This document shows positions 48,013-59,805 of a DNA stretch of 64,000 nt, piece by piece. Position 1 is the first letter of the stretch; every line of letters starts with the position of its first letter. Location: contig NC_087064.1 in the NCBI RefSeq assembly GCF_963678635.1, positions 55,562,338 through 55,626,337 on the forward strand. Direction: 5' to 3'. Both the position numbers and the translations under genes were made by a program. The notes below the pieces were generated by a model. That model was not told where the DNA came from. It was given only the letters and a program-made list of their open reading frames with translations, and made no database searches. This DNA is from Symsagittifera roscoffensis (taxonomy: Eukaryota; Xenacoelomorpha; Acoela; Convolutidae).

Positions 48013-49279
48013 AAGGTTTTTGATTTATCGCGACTTTGAATTCTATAAAACTGAAGTAAATTATCCATTGAAGTTGCACAATGTAGCCATAAACCTAAGT
48101 GTAACCACCTAATGCAATTGTAGCGCATAGAAAGCGTGGAAGTCACTGATTTGTATTTGATTGCCTTTTGTCAATTTTTCCTTCTTAGGTGGTTGAGCAA
48201 AATAGTTTCAATTGTCTAGATGCTCCTAACCAAATTGTTGGGCAGAAACTTTTTTTGATGCGACCGCTCAAAAAATAGCCAAAGAAACATCTTGCGCAAT
48301 TGTTTCAAGCGTTCTTTTTAGGTATCAATTTTAGAATATAAAAAATCTGAAAAGTTTTTTACGAAATCGAAATGAAGGAACCTAATTTTAACTTTTATCA
48401 TTGAAAATCCTTACTTTCCAGGTTTTCCAATCAGTTACTGGAATTGTAAATGTGGTTGGATTTTAAGTTTTTCAAAACTGTCAAATCTACAAAACTGTTT
48501 CGTCTTATCTAAATTGCTTTTTCAAATTAATCAGGCAGTATGTTGACTACGGATTTAGCACTAACTATTTGAGCACGGTTTTGTAACGAAAAACTCAGAA
48601 CTTCATTGAAAGAGTGAGAGTGATAAAAAAAATACATGTTGATGAAATCCTGAACACTTCAAGACATGCGTGAAACATATGAAGATATCGTCATGTAAAA
48701 AATTCCAGCTGCTAATTGCTGGTCTGAAAAAGCAGATAATAATGATCTGAGAGTTTGATTGAGCTAGTTCGAAATGAAACGATAGTTTTTCAAATCATCC
48801 AAGCAAGTTCTTGAATTGTTCTTGAGTCCTCTTACATCAATATTTTAAGATGTTGCTGCTCGTGTTTTTAATCTGTAGAACTGTCTCAATATTTTTATGC
48901 TCAGCGTTGTAAATTTTGTCGAAACTTTATCTCCTGATATAATTTCATGAGAAAACAACCTTTTTGAAACCTGATGGTCTGTAATTTACCAAAATTACAA
49001 GTTCTCGCCTCCTTGCATCAGTTCGATTGTTAAATTTTGTTGACTAAAAAATCAAGTAGTGAAACAAGAAAATGAAACAAAACGCCAGTGCTCCTATGTG
49101 TTTCAGCTGAAGATCTATTTTTTTGTGTACCTAGATTATGTAACTGTATATCATCAACTGAGTTGAACCTATTTTCTTTTCACTTTACTGTTAGCCTAAT
49201 TGTTGTTGTAAACTTATTAAATAGTTTCTGAGACGTAAAATGAAAAACACTGACCTGATCTATTGAGTTTCAACAGAAG
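48013..49279. other. Non-coding DNA, first ~570 bp paralogous to window end
   Basis: 48,015-48,585 matches 63,431-64,000. From 48,586 to 49,279 I see no ORF or motif; the right part may be the 5' UTR of the LINE that follows. Confidence 0.4.
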
Positions 49280-49589
49280 AAATGTGAACAGAAGAGTTGA
49301 GCGTCCAAGCGAACAATGCTATTTCACAGCTACAATTTCATGACCAGACGCCGATCCGTAAATCTTCTTCAAAACGAATGTGTGTCTCCTTCAGCCCAGA
49401 TTTGTAATCAGTATCTGAAGCAAACAACAGCCTGAACGAGACTATAAAATCAACCACAGAGAAAGTATTAGAGATTCAAATTCTGAAAGTTGCCGAAAAA
49501 TTGGAAACATCACTATCAGTTATTTTCAAATCTTTAATCAATCAAAGACTGCAAGATATTCAAGAGTCTGTGCTAAAGGAGATTATGGA

Positions 49590-50100
49590 AACAATAGAGA
49601 TGGAGACGAGAAAATGTCATTTGAAAAGTGTATCAGAAGACAACTTCTAGAAGGGTATAATAGGCGGGACAATGTGCGGATAATTGGATTACCGGAACCG
49701 AAGAGAAAAAGCGATTACGGCCAGTAAACTTTTGAAGACAACAATCAAAGCATTGAAAAAATCTTGAGTGTAGCTAGTGAAATGGTTGCGCTCGCTGAAA
49801 AATCAGATATCTCAATTGCTCATGGGCTACCTGGGAGAAATTCGAAAGCTCGACCATTGAAAGTGCGCTTCTGAAGGAGTATAAAAAGTAGAACTTTAGC
49901 GAAAAAAAGAAAATCGAACCAATCTTAATTGATGAGCTCAGTCAAAATTAACGGCCACGCGACTCAAGTTTTTCAACCTTTTGAAACAAGACGGAAGATT
50001 TGCAATTTTTTTCAAAGTCAAGGATGTCAACTCAACATGTACGATGACTCTATGAAGGAGGAATGAAGCTGAAATACTCAATGAACCAAATAGAAAGCTG
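49590..50100 (+). pseudogene. LINE ORF1-like remnant
   Basis: After a Gln/Glu/Lys-rich helical stretch (49,440-49,620), the peptide RRDNVRIIGLPEPK (49,663-49,704) and the later SDISIAHGLPGRNSKARPL match the RRM-type core of L1/CR1 ORF1 proteins that coat the transposon RNA. The frame is broken at several points after 49,725. Confidence 0.65.
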
Positions 50101-50139
50101 CTTTGTAAAGCATTAGCAACCATTATCAAAAACATTTCC

Positions 50140-50740
50140 TTGCCAAGCCCTAACTCAATTTCAAAAATTCCTAAAATAATCCGCATGAATGTACGATTGT
50201 TACGTAAGCACCATGATGAGTTGGAAGCACTTGTAAGTTCCCTTGAGTCACCTCCTGATTTTTTTTGCCTAAGCGAAACATGGTTACATGAATATAACGA
50301 CAATCACAGCTATAAATTAAAAGGTTACATTAGTTAATTAGTAAGCTAAGAGCAAAAACTGGAGGACAGGTGATGATAAAATCGAAAGAAAAGGTAACTT
50401 TATTCAAAGAACTACCATCGGAAGTTGAAGAAAACGTAACTATTTTGGTTAGAATTAATCAGGAAAACTTCTTGACAAGGTTGATGTACAAATCTCCTAA
50501 AACCGACAACCTTTGCTTTATAGAACAGTTTGAAAATTTTCTTGACCCATATTCTGTCGAAAATTATCGGGTCATAAAATGCGGTGATTTTAATATTGAC
50601 ATCCTAGAAACTAATTACCTCTCTTTAAATTATATTGACCCTCTAGAAGGCAACTGATTCGATCAAGTGATTATACAACCAACTCTAATAGAACAAAAAT
50701 TTGATACTCTTTTGGACCACATGATAGTGAAAGATGTTAA
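50140..50740 (+). pseudogene. LINE apurinic-type endonuclease remnant
   Basis: NVRLLRKHHDELEALV and PPDFFCLSETWL carry the N (of N-V-R) and the E (of S-E-T-W) of the exonuclease-endonuclease-phosphatase fold. CGDFNIDIL supplies the GDFN motif, and LLDHMIV and SDNLPI lie where the terminal SDH motif should be (H replaced by N). Two stops separate the halves. It would nick the target DNA. Confidence 0.75.
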
Positions 50741-51119
50741 TGTTTAAATTGCTCACTTGCTTGAAGATCAAACTTTTTCTGACAACTTGCCCATTATCCT
50801 CATTTAATGACTTGTTTGAAGATTCTCAATAAAAAAAACATCTTTATAATAAATAGATATGCTCTGCTTAGAATATCAAAAACCAAGAAACGAAATATTG
50901 ACTGACCCTGGTTGTGCAATCATATAGAAAACTTTATATCCAAGCGTAACATACTTCATAAATCTTGGTCAAAAAACAAAAGCAACGTTAGAGCAAGATT
51001 TCGTTTTAATTTTGCCAGGAGTAAAGTGGAAATTGAAATCAAAAAATGTTTAAAACTTTTACTAAAGTAAATTCAAAAATTGTATTGGTGACTCAAGGAA
51101 AGTATACAAATTAATAAAT

Positions 51120-52830
51120 GATTTAAATGGTATAACAAAAAACATCAAATAGATCAATAATTTCGGTAAGTAGAAGTAGTGCCAACGTTGTTAGCGACAA
51201 ACTAGCTATGGCAAATGAGTTCAATGACTTCTTTTCTTCTTTTGGCAGTCACTTAGCTAATTAAATGCCAAAATTAGAATCCGATTAAAATTATTCAGAA
51301 CCCCGTTTTTGCATGCGTTTAAATTCAATCACTAAATATGAAAACGGAGTCATTCTTTCAGCGCTACAAAACAATTTATCTTGTGGAATAGATGGAATTC
51401 GTAATCGTATTGCTAAAGCTAGTTCATTCGCAATTGTTCCTTTCTTGAAAAATTCATTGAACTATCCTTTAAGTCAAGGTGTTTTCCTAAAGCTTTGGCT
51501 CAAGTGGTAGTATATCACTTATACAAAGCAGGATCGAAATTGGATATCAGTAACTGTCTACCAATATAACTTCTTCTAACCTGGAGTAAGGTATTTGAAC
51601 GTGCAATGTACAACCGGGTGAACAGATACCTTGGAACAAACTCACCAATTTATATCAAACAGTTTGGTTTCTGAAAAAACAAGTACTATTGATGCTTTTG
51701 CCAAAGTAACAAAGTATTGTTGCTTAGTAAAACTAAATCACCCAAGAGAACAGTTTTCTTGATTCCAAAAAAGGCTATTGACAAACTGGATGACGAGATT
51801 CTTTTTCATAAGTTAGAAAAATATGGTCTCAGTTAAAAGAATTTTTGTTTAATTTAAAGTTTACGCGAAACACCGCAAACAGCTTGCCCAAATTGGTGAA
51901 AAACTGGAAAGTGGTGTCCCAAAGGGATCCATTATGGGACCTCTGCTGTTTTTTATACATATATAGATGACCTTCCAAAATTCTGTAATTTTAGCGAAGT
52001 TTTTCTAATTACTGACGACGCGAACATCACTTGGCTAAAATGTTCGAATAAGAACTTCAATCAAGAGTTATAAGCTATAAATGAGTCTTTAATTTTGAAT
52101 AAATTATCTCTAAATCTGGACAAAACGGTACAAGTAAGTGTATCTGTTAACAGTGATAGCAACCAGCTATTGTTTTTTACATGTATACCTTTGAAAATTG
52201 AAGGTTTATGCAATGTCTTGGTGTTTATCTAGATGCTAAATTATCATTTAAGTTTTACTTTAATTTCATTCTATCCAAGCTTAGAAAACAATGTCGCATT
52301 GATTCGAAAATGCGTCTCTATGTTCCCAAAACTGTTGTGACTGATTACTATGGCTCCAATACTAAGCCCAGTTTGTAATAAGGAAAATTGGAGTATGGTT
52401 GGTTTTCGTACACAAACTTTTTACCTATTTTTTGATCCAAAAGAAATTTATTCGATTGATTTTTTTTTCTAAAGAAAATATGAAAGCAGTCGACAAGTTT
52501 TTAATGTTGAAAGGTTTAAAACAGTTCACGAGCTGCATGTGGTTAAACTCCTGAAATAAGTTTTACGATCAATAGCAGGACTACACTCTGAAACTTTTTT
52601 AAACGAGCTTTGATCAGAAGGTCAACTTTTATTCTAATGGAAAATCCTGATTTCGAAAGCTAAGTTCAAAGAGCTTCATTTAGTTAGAGAGGAGCAGAGC
52701 CCTTTAACGTAATTAGACAAAATTCCCTAATTCGAAAAATTTTTGATCTAGTTTCCAATTCAGATCTTCAGCGCATTGCCCACGAAACTCGTGATTTGTT
52801 TATTTTAAGCAATGAAGAGATAATAAAATT
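51120..52830 (+). pseudogene. LINE reverse transcriptase remnant
   Basis: NEFNDFFSSFGSHLAN-like sequence precedes NLSCGIDGIRNRIAKAS. PLKAGSK-like codons follow, then GVPKGSIMGPLLF (about 51,913) and TDDANIT (about 52,008) in place of the FADD catalytic box. LNLDKT and LGVYLDAKLSF follow. A C-terminal part (HELHVVKLLK) is seen at 52,490-52,830. Many frameshifts leave no frame over 70 codons. Confidence 0.75.
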
Positions 52831-52870
52831 GTTTTTTTTTTGTTGACAATTTTTGAAAAAAAAAATTGGA

Positions 52871-54877
52871 TGGAAGGAAAATGCCGGAAAATGACTAATG
52901 GGGAGTGCCTGCTTGTTTCAGTTTTTTTTATAAGCATATTTGTATACGATTTTCAATGCGCCTTCGGCCTTTTGAAAACCACACTTGGGCTTGTTCGCTG
53001 GTTCTGCCACATGGGCTCAGTTGGATGTCTACTGATCTTTAGCCCCTTATCAGTTCTTCAGGGGAGTTAACCATCCTTCAGGGGAGGGTGAGACACATTT
53101 AGTAGAAGCAGTAACCGTAGAGCGAACAAGTTCAATTTTCGTTTTTGAAGAGGGTGCCTACGACTAGCGAGTTTCAGAAATTATGAGTGATGAATTTGAA
53201 CTCACTTTTTATTTAGTTTGGTTTTATACCCACTACGTTTGAACAATCATTTTAAATATTGATGCAGAGTTTGGACTATATGGCATTAACCTGCTGCTCC
53301 ACAAAACTTAAAAGGCAGTCGGAACATACGAGCAGTCTTGTTTTTTCTAGACTCGTGCAATCCTCCAGTGGCTTCCTCTTTTGATTCTCTCGCTCATTTG
53401 TGATATATATTGGCTCTCAATTATTCACGAACTTGTTGGTCTTTGAACTGTTTTCGTCACGTTCAATTAATTTTCTTGTTGGTGACATGAACTCCTCATA
53501 CGCTAAAACCTAGATTCTTAGAAGATCTATTCTTGATAATTCGATAGCTAATCAAGGGTCTTGTGATCGAGAGAATAATTGATCGATCGATATGAGCGAT
53601 ATATGTTTGTTCTATTCAGGTTTTTTTTCATGATGTTGTCAATTTTGTTCGCGGTATCATTAACTTATCGTGCGAAGCAAAAAACACAGGAAATCCAAAA
53701 TTGGCAATTGTAGCTGTTTGTAACTCTCAAAAGCCCCGATATTAGGAAACATTCTCAGTCTGCGCTTCTCTGGTTATAAATTTCAGCCATTTCAGCAAAG
53801 AAATTTGTTTTCAGTTTTTTTTTGCTAGCTATCTGTTTCTGCATCTGCTTTCATTGTGTTTTTTGCACTACCAAGCATTTTTGAGCGTTTTTTTCTGAAA
53901 AGTTTTTAGGCTTTTTTAAATTAAATCTGGGCAATAAAACTTCTAATGAAAATTCAAAAAATCTTTTTTTGATTAGCTGATTCGTTGGTTTGGCAATTTA
54001 CCAGTGGATTTCGTCTTTCGATTTTTTTACTCAATTTTTTCTACATAAACTTTTTTTTGCCTCATTTCAAGGCGACTCATGTTTTTTAGTTTTTTTGCGA
54101 TTGCTTGTTTTGAACTGAATGTAATGTCTTAATTCAAACTGAAGACAGATTTGAATTCAAAAAATTTAATGAAAGAAGACCAAAAAACAGTTTTTTCTTC
54201 TTCCGGTTTTTGCCGTGCTGGTAATCTGTTTAAAATTAAACAAATGAATGATAACTGTTAAAACAGTTGAACAAATGAAGGAATTCTAAGTATTAGCAGT
54301 GAAATTCTATAAAAACAAATTTGGACGTCACCATCTAGCTTCAGTCTAATTTCTTATCTAATTTAGCTTGAAAAAAGAAAAACTCAAGCTGGTTTTTGCC
54401 GACACATAAACAAATTTTCTTTTTTTCATTATTCAAAGAATGCAAGTCAATTTAATAGGGCTCTTAAGTGATAGAACTTGATTTGATCCCTTATAAGCTT
54501 TACTTGAGGTAGTCAAGACTGACTGAAAGCAAGGACCCTTATTCATGGTTCCTTTCCATTGTTCCAGAGTGGCCGGAAAAAAACTTTTATCACATTGCTG
54601 TTGAACATTTTTTTTGTATCATTCTCAGTTCTCTCACAGCAATTTAAAATAAACAAAATCAAAATTGAAGACATCAAAAACTTGATTTCAATTTTTTGTT
54701 CTTTTTTGCTTTTTTCTCCTGAGATAACTGAGTGTTTTAAGTGTTTACAGTATGTCCTGCACACAGCGGATGTTTATCGGCATACAACAAAAGTTAGCTT
54801 TGGCCGTTTAAAAAGAACAACAAAGGAAGTTAACAATTACTCTGGAATTATCACCTCCATCTCCAAAATTTTTTATT
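52871..54877. other. No recognised gene; short copy of inverted-repeat end at 53,290-53,350
   Basis: T-rich intergenic DNA. The only structured part is 53,290-53,350, which resembles the inner ends of the inverted repeat at 54,878-56,784 (CTGCTCC...AAAAGGCAGTC...GAGCAGTCTTGTTT). Open frames at 52,840-53,070 and 54,559-54,960 show no motif; the latter runs into the inverted repeat. Confidence 0.4.
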
Positions 54878-56784
54878 GTTCCGACTTTCGATACGAAAGT
54901 AACGGAATATTTGTGCTCGGGGTGGGTTTTTTTTTTCTTCAGACAAATTTCGACTTTTAACTTGCCATTTTGACGGAATTTTTTAAAATCATTCAAAAGG
55001 TATTGTTGTCCTGAGCTTAGATTTAAAAAGATATTTCTCCTGAGATCATTTTTCATAAAGTTATGAGGGTTTAAAGGTTGCCATGTTGGCCATTTTGACC
55101 AATTTGGGACAATTAACGCGCGACTTAATTCGAGCTATTAACGCGTTAGCGGAGATTTAATCAGTCACAGAAATCGTTCCAAATTGGTTGAAAGAAGCCT
55201 ATTTGCCATACTTGGTTTGTTTCAAGGAACGAAATCTATCCTTTTGTTCTTTATTGAGCGTGTGGGGGGATGATTTTCATAAAAAAATTTCAAGTTAGAA
55301 AAAAAAATTCATTTTATTTTAATTCAATTATTTTTTTAAAGTTATTACTGCTCCATAAACCTTAAAAGGCAGTCAGAACATACAAGGCTTCGCCCTGATT
55401 CGAGCAGTCTTGTTTCAATATATACTTTTAACATGCAAGTGAACATATTTTTGCGAAATTCATATTTTCAACAAAAATTTCCATTTAAACCGTTGTTGCA
55501 TTTTGCTGAGTTCTATCCAGAAGTGTATTGATTTTGCACAAATATTAAAGATGAAGATTTCTATCAAGATATTTCAGAAGAGACGATTAAAAAGTAGAGG
55601 GTATAACTGCACTCATTGTCAGAAAAAAGAAGACAGGTGTGCGGTCAGTAAACCGATGTATCAGTAGGTTAACAGATCAGTAAATCGAAGTACGTAATAG
55701 TTATCTGAATTGATTTTTTCAAAGATTTATAGAACTGATATTCTATGAGCCAAAAAAAACTGGATGTTACAAAATTTTCGAAAAGCGTTAATTAATTTCT
55801 AATTTGGTTTTAGTTTTTGTACAAGACTGAGACTTCATTTTGTGTGACTAATTGGATGATGCATTAATTGTGGATTTCTGTGCTTTGCTATTACGCAGTG
55901 CGGTCTGTATTTAGACAAATAGACAAATACAGACAAATTGCAGACAAATAATGTTTTACCCTATTAGAAACGAGATGAGAAAGCAAAGCTTAGAAACATT
56001 GAATTAGTAATTGGTTAATACAGTATTTGACCGCTTACTGACGAGTAGGAATACGCGGTTGTCTAAATACTGCTACGTAATCGCTATTACGATGCTGCTA
56101 CTGGATCTTTTGTTATTTTGTTCTTAAAACACTCTGGGTCTTCAATTATTTTTTGTTGTTTGTTGCAAGAAACAGATGGCGCCAACTTAAACATTGGTTG
56201 TTAGTGGCTTTTTGAGAGCAATACAACCTTGAATGCAGATATATCGTTGTGTTTTATTTTTCTCTCTCATCGCTAATATAAATAAATAGAAATTAAAACA
56301 AGACTGCTCGTATCAGGGCGAAGCCCTGAATGTTCCGACGACTGCCTTTTAAGGTTTATGGAGCAGTAATAACCTTAACAAATTCAATGAAATAAAACAA
56401 AAAATTTTTTTTTCTTCTAAAATGTGAATTTTTTTTAAATTAAAAATCATCCCCCCCACACGCCATATAAAGAACAAAAGGATAGATTTCGCTCCTTGTA
56501 ACAAGCCAATTATGGCAAATAAGCTTCTTTTAACCAATTTGGAACGATTTCTAAGACCGATTTCAAATTGGCCAAAATTTCAACCTTTAAACCCCAGTAA
56601 CTTTACAAAAAATGATCACAGGTGAAATATCTTTTCAAATTTGAGCTCAAGACAACAATACCTTTCGAATGATGTAAAGAAATTCCGTCAAAAATGGCTA
56701 GTTAAAAAGTCGAAATTTGTCTGAAGAAAAAAAAACCCACCCCGAGTACAAATATTCCGTTACTTTCGTATCGAAAGTCGGAAC
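54878..56784. mobile_element. Long inverted-repeat element (~1.9 kb)
   Basis: Left arm 54,878-55,415 and right arm 56,297-56,784 are reverse complements over about 490-540 bp, with one ~60-bp segment present only in the left arm. Both arms start GTTCCGACTTTCG at the outside and end GAGCAGTCTTGTTT at the inside. The 880-bp centre has no transposase-like ORF and includes a short AGACAAAT tandem (about 55,912-55,950). It is consistent with a foldback element or an inverted duplication of one repeat. Confidence 0.7.
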
Positions 56785-56971
56785 AAAAACCTAAAATTAA
56801 GCGCATGCGCAAAAAAAATTATATACATAGCGCCGATAATTGACGAAAAATTCTTGCAGAGTCATTTCAATGTTAAAAATAGGCGCTGATCAGAACATGT
56901 TCTAATTGTATATAAGGTTTTGATTTAAAGATGCTTTCAAAAACTTACACTCTTTATGGGAAGGGCGCCAA

Positions 56972-57355
56972 ATGTTTTTCAAAGCAAGTATTGGCGAAAA
57001 TCAAAAACTCTCACAATCAACAACTAACAGAGAAAACTATCTATCTTGGTTCCAATTTCCAAAATTTGTAACCGATAAAAAGATATCAAGAGACTTTTCC
57101 ATTCTCAAACAAATAAGTCTAGAAAATCTCTTTTTTTTTTCCAGTATTGCAGCAACTTTGTCCTTTTCAATTACAAGATATGAGAAGAAAAAAATTCTAA
57201 AAACACCTATCTATTACAATATAAAAACTTCATTTTTGTTTTTTCAAGATTTTTTGGTGTTTGTCACTGATCCAACTTTCAAAGAAAAGGACGGAGCTTT
57301 TACGTTCGGAATTATGTCTTCGGCAACATTTCGATCTTTTTTTCACCTAATATGA
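56972..57355 (+). CDS. Unassigned 127-codon ORF
   Basis: The open frame from MFFKASIGENQKL to FRSFFHLI is Phe/Ser/Lys-rich, with a weak hydrophobic patch (LFFFSSIAATLSF). No family is recognised. In such AT-rich DNA a frame of this length may be chance, and there is no second copy to compare. Confidence 0.2.
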   Translation: MFFKASIGENQKLSQSTTNRENYLSWFQFPKFVTDKKISRDFSILKQISLENLFFFSSIAATLSFSITRYEKKKILKTPIYYNIKTSFLFFQDFLVFVTDPTFKEKDGAFTFGIMSSATFRSFFHLI

Positions 57356-57489
57356 CAACATTGTTTGTATTGTCAGAAATATGTTGATACATAACGGTCA
57401 AATTTAATTATTTTCTTCGGTTGTGAATCGTTAAAACGTTTTCATTATTTTTATGAACTAATAGCTAATCTATAAAACTTTCACCTAAA

Positions 57490-58300
57490 GGTATTACTCC
57501 CAAAAGCTAACTCGGTTAAGTAATGGCCTAATACGGCATTGGGGACAGTCACAATTTAGATGCCAGCTGCATCTATTATTGACATCATACTGCATTGAAG
57601 TAAATCCAAGTATAGCGCAGCAGGCTTGCTTTGAGCCCGGTTGGTTTGAAAAAGTCAATACCAGCAGGCATAATTTTGAGTGCGATGCCATTACACTTTC
57701 GAGTTTTCATGAGTGAGGTATTAGGAACCTCAAAAGCCACAGAGTTTCTACCAGTTTTTATGTCTACCGCAAGTTGGTCAAAATCATGCCAGTCGAAATC
57801 GTAAGGCGAGTTGATTATCAACGTCCAACTATCTCTAGGTAGAGCCTGAGGGGAACCAAATTGAGTTTTAAATGTCTTTTTCTGTAGCCCATGTCTTCAG
57901 AAAACCGAATCATCCATTTCGTCACCCTTTTATCGATCTTTTCAAGTATGCGCATGTCTTCAAGTATGGGCACCAACATTCCGATGCAAAAAGTAGTATA
58001 GGTACAATCATGCGATTTTATTGGGCCACTTTGGCAGCAAGACCATTGATATTACTGATGCTTCTGCGCACCATGTGGAACACAGATTTTGTCCTGGCAA
58101 CCTTTGATTGAACATAATTTGTCCACCCCAGGTTGCTAGATACTATGACACCAATGTCTTTAATAAGCCTAACAGCAGTTAAGATCTCTTTTCCAAGACT
58201 GTATTCGTTTTTCTGGCCTCGAGAGACAAGCTTTCGACACATATTGCTGACAAAAAACAAACAATTGTCGACACTTATTGCTGACAAAAAACTAGATAGC
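57490..58300 (-). pseudogene. Second LINE fragment: C-terminal reverse transcriptase remnant
   Basis: On the minus strand, KDIGVIVSSNLGWTNYVQS and FHMVRRSISNINGLAAKV (58,190-58,020) are followed after frameshifts by VPILLFASECWCP (about 57,990) and LKLNLVPLRLYLEIVG (about 57,860). The last piece, INSPYDFDWHDFDQLAV, is at 57,815. This is the thumb/C-terminal order of CR1-like LINE polymerases. The rest of the element is absent. Confidence 0.7.
58236..58292. repeat. 29-bp direct duplication
   Basis: CGACAC(A/T)TATTGCTGAC plus AAAAAAC occurs twice in a row at the 5' break of the LINE fragment. Confidence 0.6.
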
Positions 58301-58352
58301 AGTGTAGATATACGACACTGGGATCGAAGGGGGGGGGGAGGATTATTTCTAC

Positions 58353-58545
58353 AGGGATCATTGGGTATAGATTATACCTAATGATCCCTATGTAAAAATG
58401 TATTCCTAAGGATCCCTTTCTAAAATATTTATACCTAATGATCCCTATGTATTATTTTTTACAGCTAATGATCCCTATGTAAAATTATTGATCCCTAATC
58501 ATCCCAATGTATAATTTTTATACTTATTGATCCTTATGTGAAACA
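58353..58545. repeat. 29-30 bp minisatellite with palindromic left end
   Basis: Six units built on CTAATGATCCCTATGT repeat at 28-30 bp spacing (58,372-58,545). The left end forms a near-perfect palindrome, with AGGGATCATTGGGTATA at 58,353 facing TATACCTAATGATCCCT at 58,373. A run of G lies just upstream (58,329-58,338). Confidence 0.8.
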
Positions 58546-59140
58546 AAATCGTTCTATGCATTGAAGCGATTGACTTTTTTTCCTAACCTATAGCTCGTCA
58601 AGTTATGTTATTTTCCAATTGATCTAAAATTATTCAATGCGTTTTGCTGTTAAAGCTCAATGCGAATTGGCTCGTTCAATTTTTCTACAAACTCTATGGT
58701 CTTGGTGAAAACAGATATGAAATGAAATGGTTGATATATTTACACAATCCTCTAAAATGTGTCGTTTAAAACTAATGAAAATGCTGTTAATGTGGGTTTA
58801 GCACTCAATGAAAATGTATGTGAGTTAGAAAACGTTTCAAAACAAAATCAGTTTGTAAATGTAATCAGAAGCTTAATTTCATTGAAATGTATACAAAAAC
58901 AGTCATGTAGAATTTAAAAAATAGTTAAATAAAAAAGCATAAGGGATAGGAAAAGTTCGAGCTCTGTGTGTGTTTGATCTGTTTTCGTGTAGAAATAATG
59001 TCAAAGCTTTTACCTAACTTGTTACTACAAAATTGAATGTAGAATAAAATTTCTTGGGGCCCAAGTAGAGAAAATTGCACGGCGCTCTACTCTTAGCCGA
59101 AAGCCAGCGTTTTGAAATACGTCCGGAAATTGTTTTGAAA
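58546..59140. other. No recognised feature
   Basis: AT-rich DNA without ORFs or repeats that I can identify, other than the possible decayed C-terminus of the protease at its right end. Confidence 0.4.
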
Positions 59141-59149
59141 GGAGGCCTC

Positions 59150-59577
59150 AGTTTAAAAATGTTTGAAATAATGATTACTTATGTAAATGAAATCAGAAGC
59201 ATCGCCATTTATGTTTTTATCATAAATCAAATCTGCAATATAGTACAAAAAGAATCGCTCATGGTAGAATTTGAGTCTTGCATGTGAAAATTTGTCATCA
59301 TTTCAGTGAGTTGATGGAATTTCTCGTTCAATTGTTTAAATATATTGGTGTGCTGCCAAAGAGGAAGACCGAGAGGATCGGCAAAGTATAAAACATTTCT
59401 TCTGTTACAAGTCAAAATCCAATGTGTCCCCGGAGAATCTGATTTTGAAGTGTTCACAAGCACACAAATATTGTTTGGGATGTGAGGTGGAAGTTTGTCC
59501 GCTGCGAACACTCCAAAAAATTTATATGTCAGATGTTTACACTTCTTAATGGGTTCATGAAACTGGATTTTATCCAT
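59150..59577 (-). pseudogene. Polinton/Maverick adenain-like cysteine protease remnant
   Basis: From the Met at 59,577 the minus strand encodes 116 codons. FFGVFAADKLP, NTSKSDSPGTHW (catalytic His), YFADPLGLP (acidic residue) and STMSDSFC occur in the order and spacing of the adenovirus/Polinton maturation protease. In the last motif the position where I expect the catalytic Cys-Gly appears as Ser-Asp, and a stop follows soon after; further family-like codons continue in broken frames to about 59,150. In Polintons this enzyme processes capsid proteins. No other Polinton core gene (PolB, integrase, ATPase) is in the window. Confidence 0.6.
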
Positions 59578-59597
59578 TTTCAGACTGTCGAAATTGG

Positions 59598-59805
59598 AAG
59601 CACGTTACTTGTAACTTTATGGTGAGATCTAATAAAAACATTCGATGAGCGTTTACTCCAAACAAAACTTTGCTGTCAAAGCGTTTGAGAATTGAAGATC
59701 GAGTGAAACTGAGCATTTAGTAAATTCTGGATGCAAGAAATCGTGAGCTGCCTGCTGGGTGCTCGTGAGGTTGAAAAACATAAAAAAAGCTGTTCGCAGT
59801 TATCC
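59598..59805 (-). pseudogene. Possible Polinton capsid-gene 3' end
   Basis: Upstream of the protease on the same strand, broken frames give CSVSLDLQFSNALTAK and then GVNAHRMFLLD. These resemble the end of a Polinton structural protein by general pattern. The match is short and from memory of the family only; it could be chance. Confidence 0.25.

Larger units (their letters stand above)
49280..52870 (+). mobile_element. Decayed CR1/L2-like non-LTR retrotransposon (LINE)
   Basis: ORF1-like, endonuclease-like and reverse-transcriptase-like segments occur in the correct order on the + strand over ~3.6 kb, all with frameshifts and stops. Names such as CR1 or L2 are from general resemblance. The end is set by the last recognisable Pol-like peptide and an A/T-rich tract (52,830-52,865). 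Confidence 0.75.

Noticed and set aside
47784-48023. 79-codon ORF rich in KNRSK/QTAQI repeats
   Set aside because: It is translation of the CCGCTCAAA hairpin modules of the foldback element and crosses its right end.
54559-54960. 133-codon ORF ending inside the inverted repeat
   Set aside because: It spans the edge of a repeat element and unrelated flank, and has no motif.
58329-58338. G-run as G-quadruplex
   Set aside because: A single short run of G with no further G-tracts nearby.
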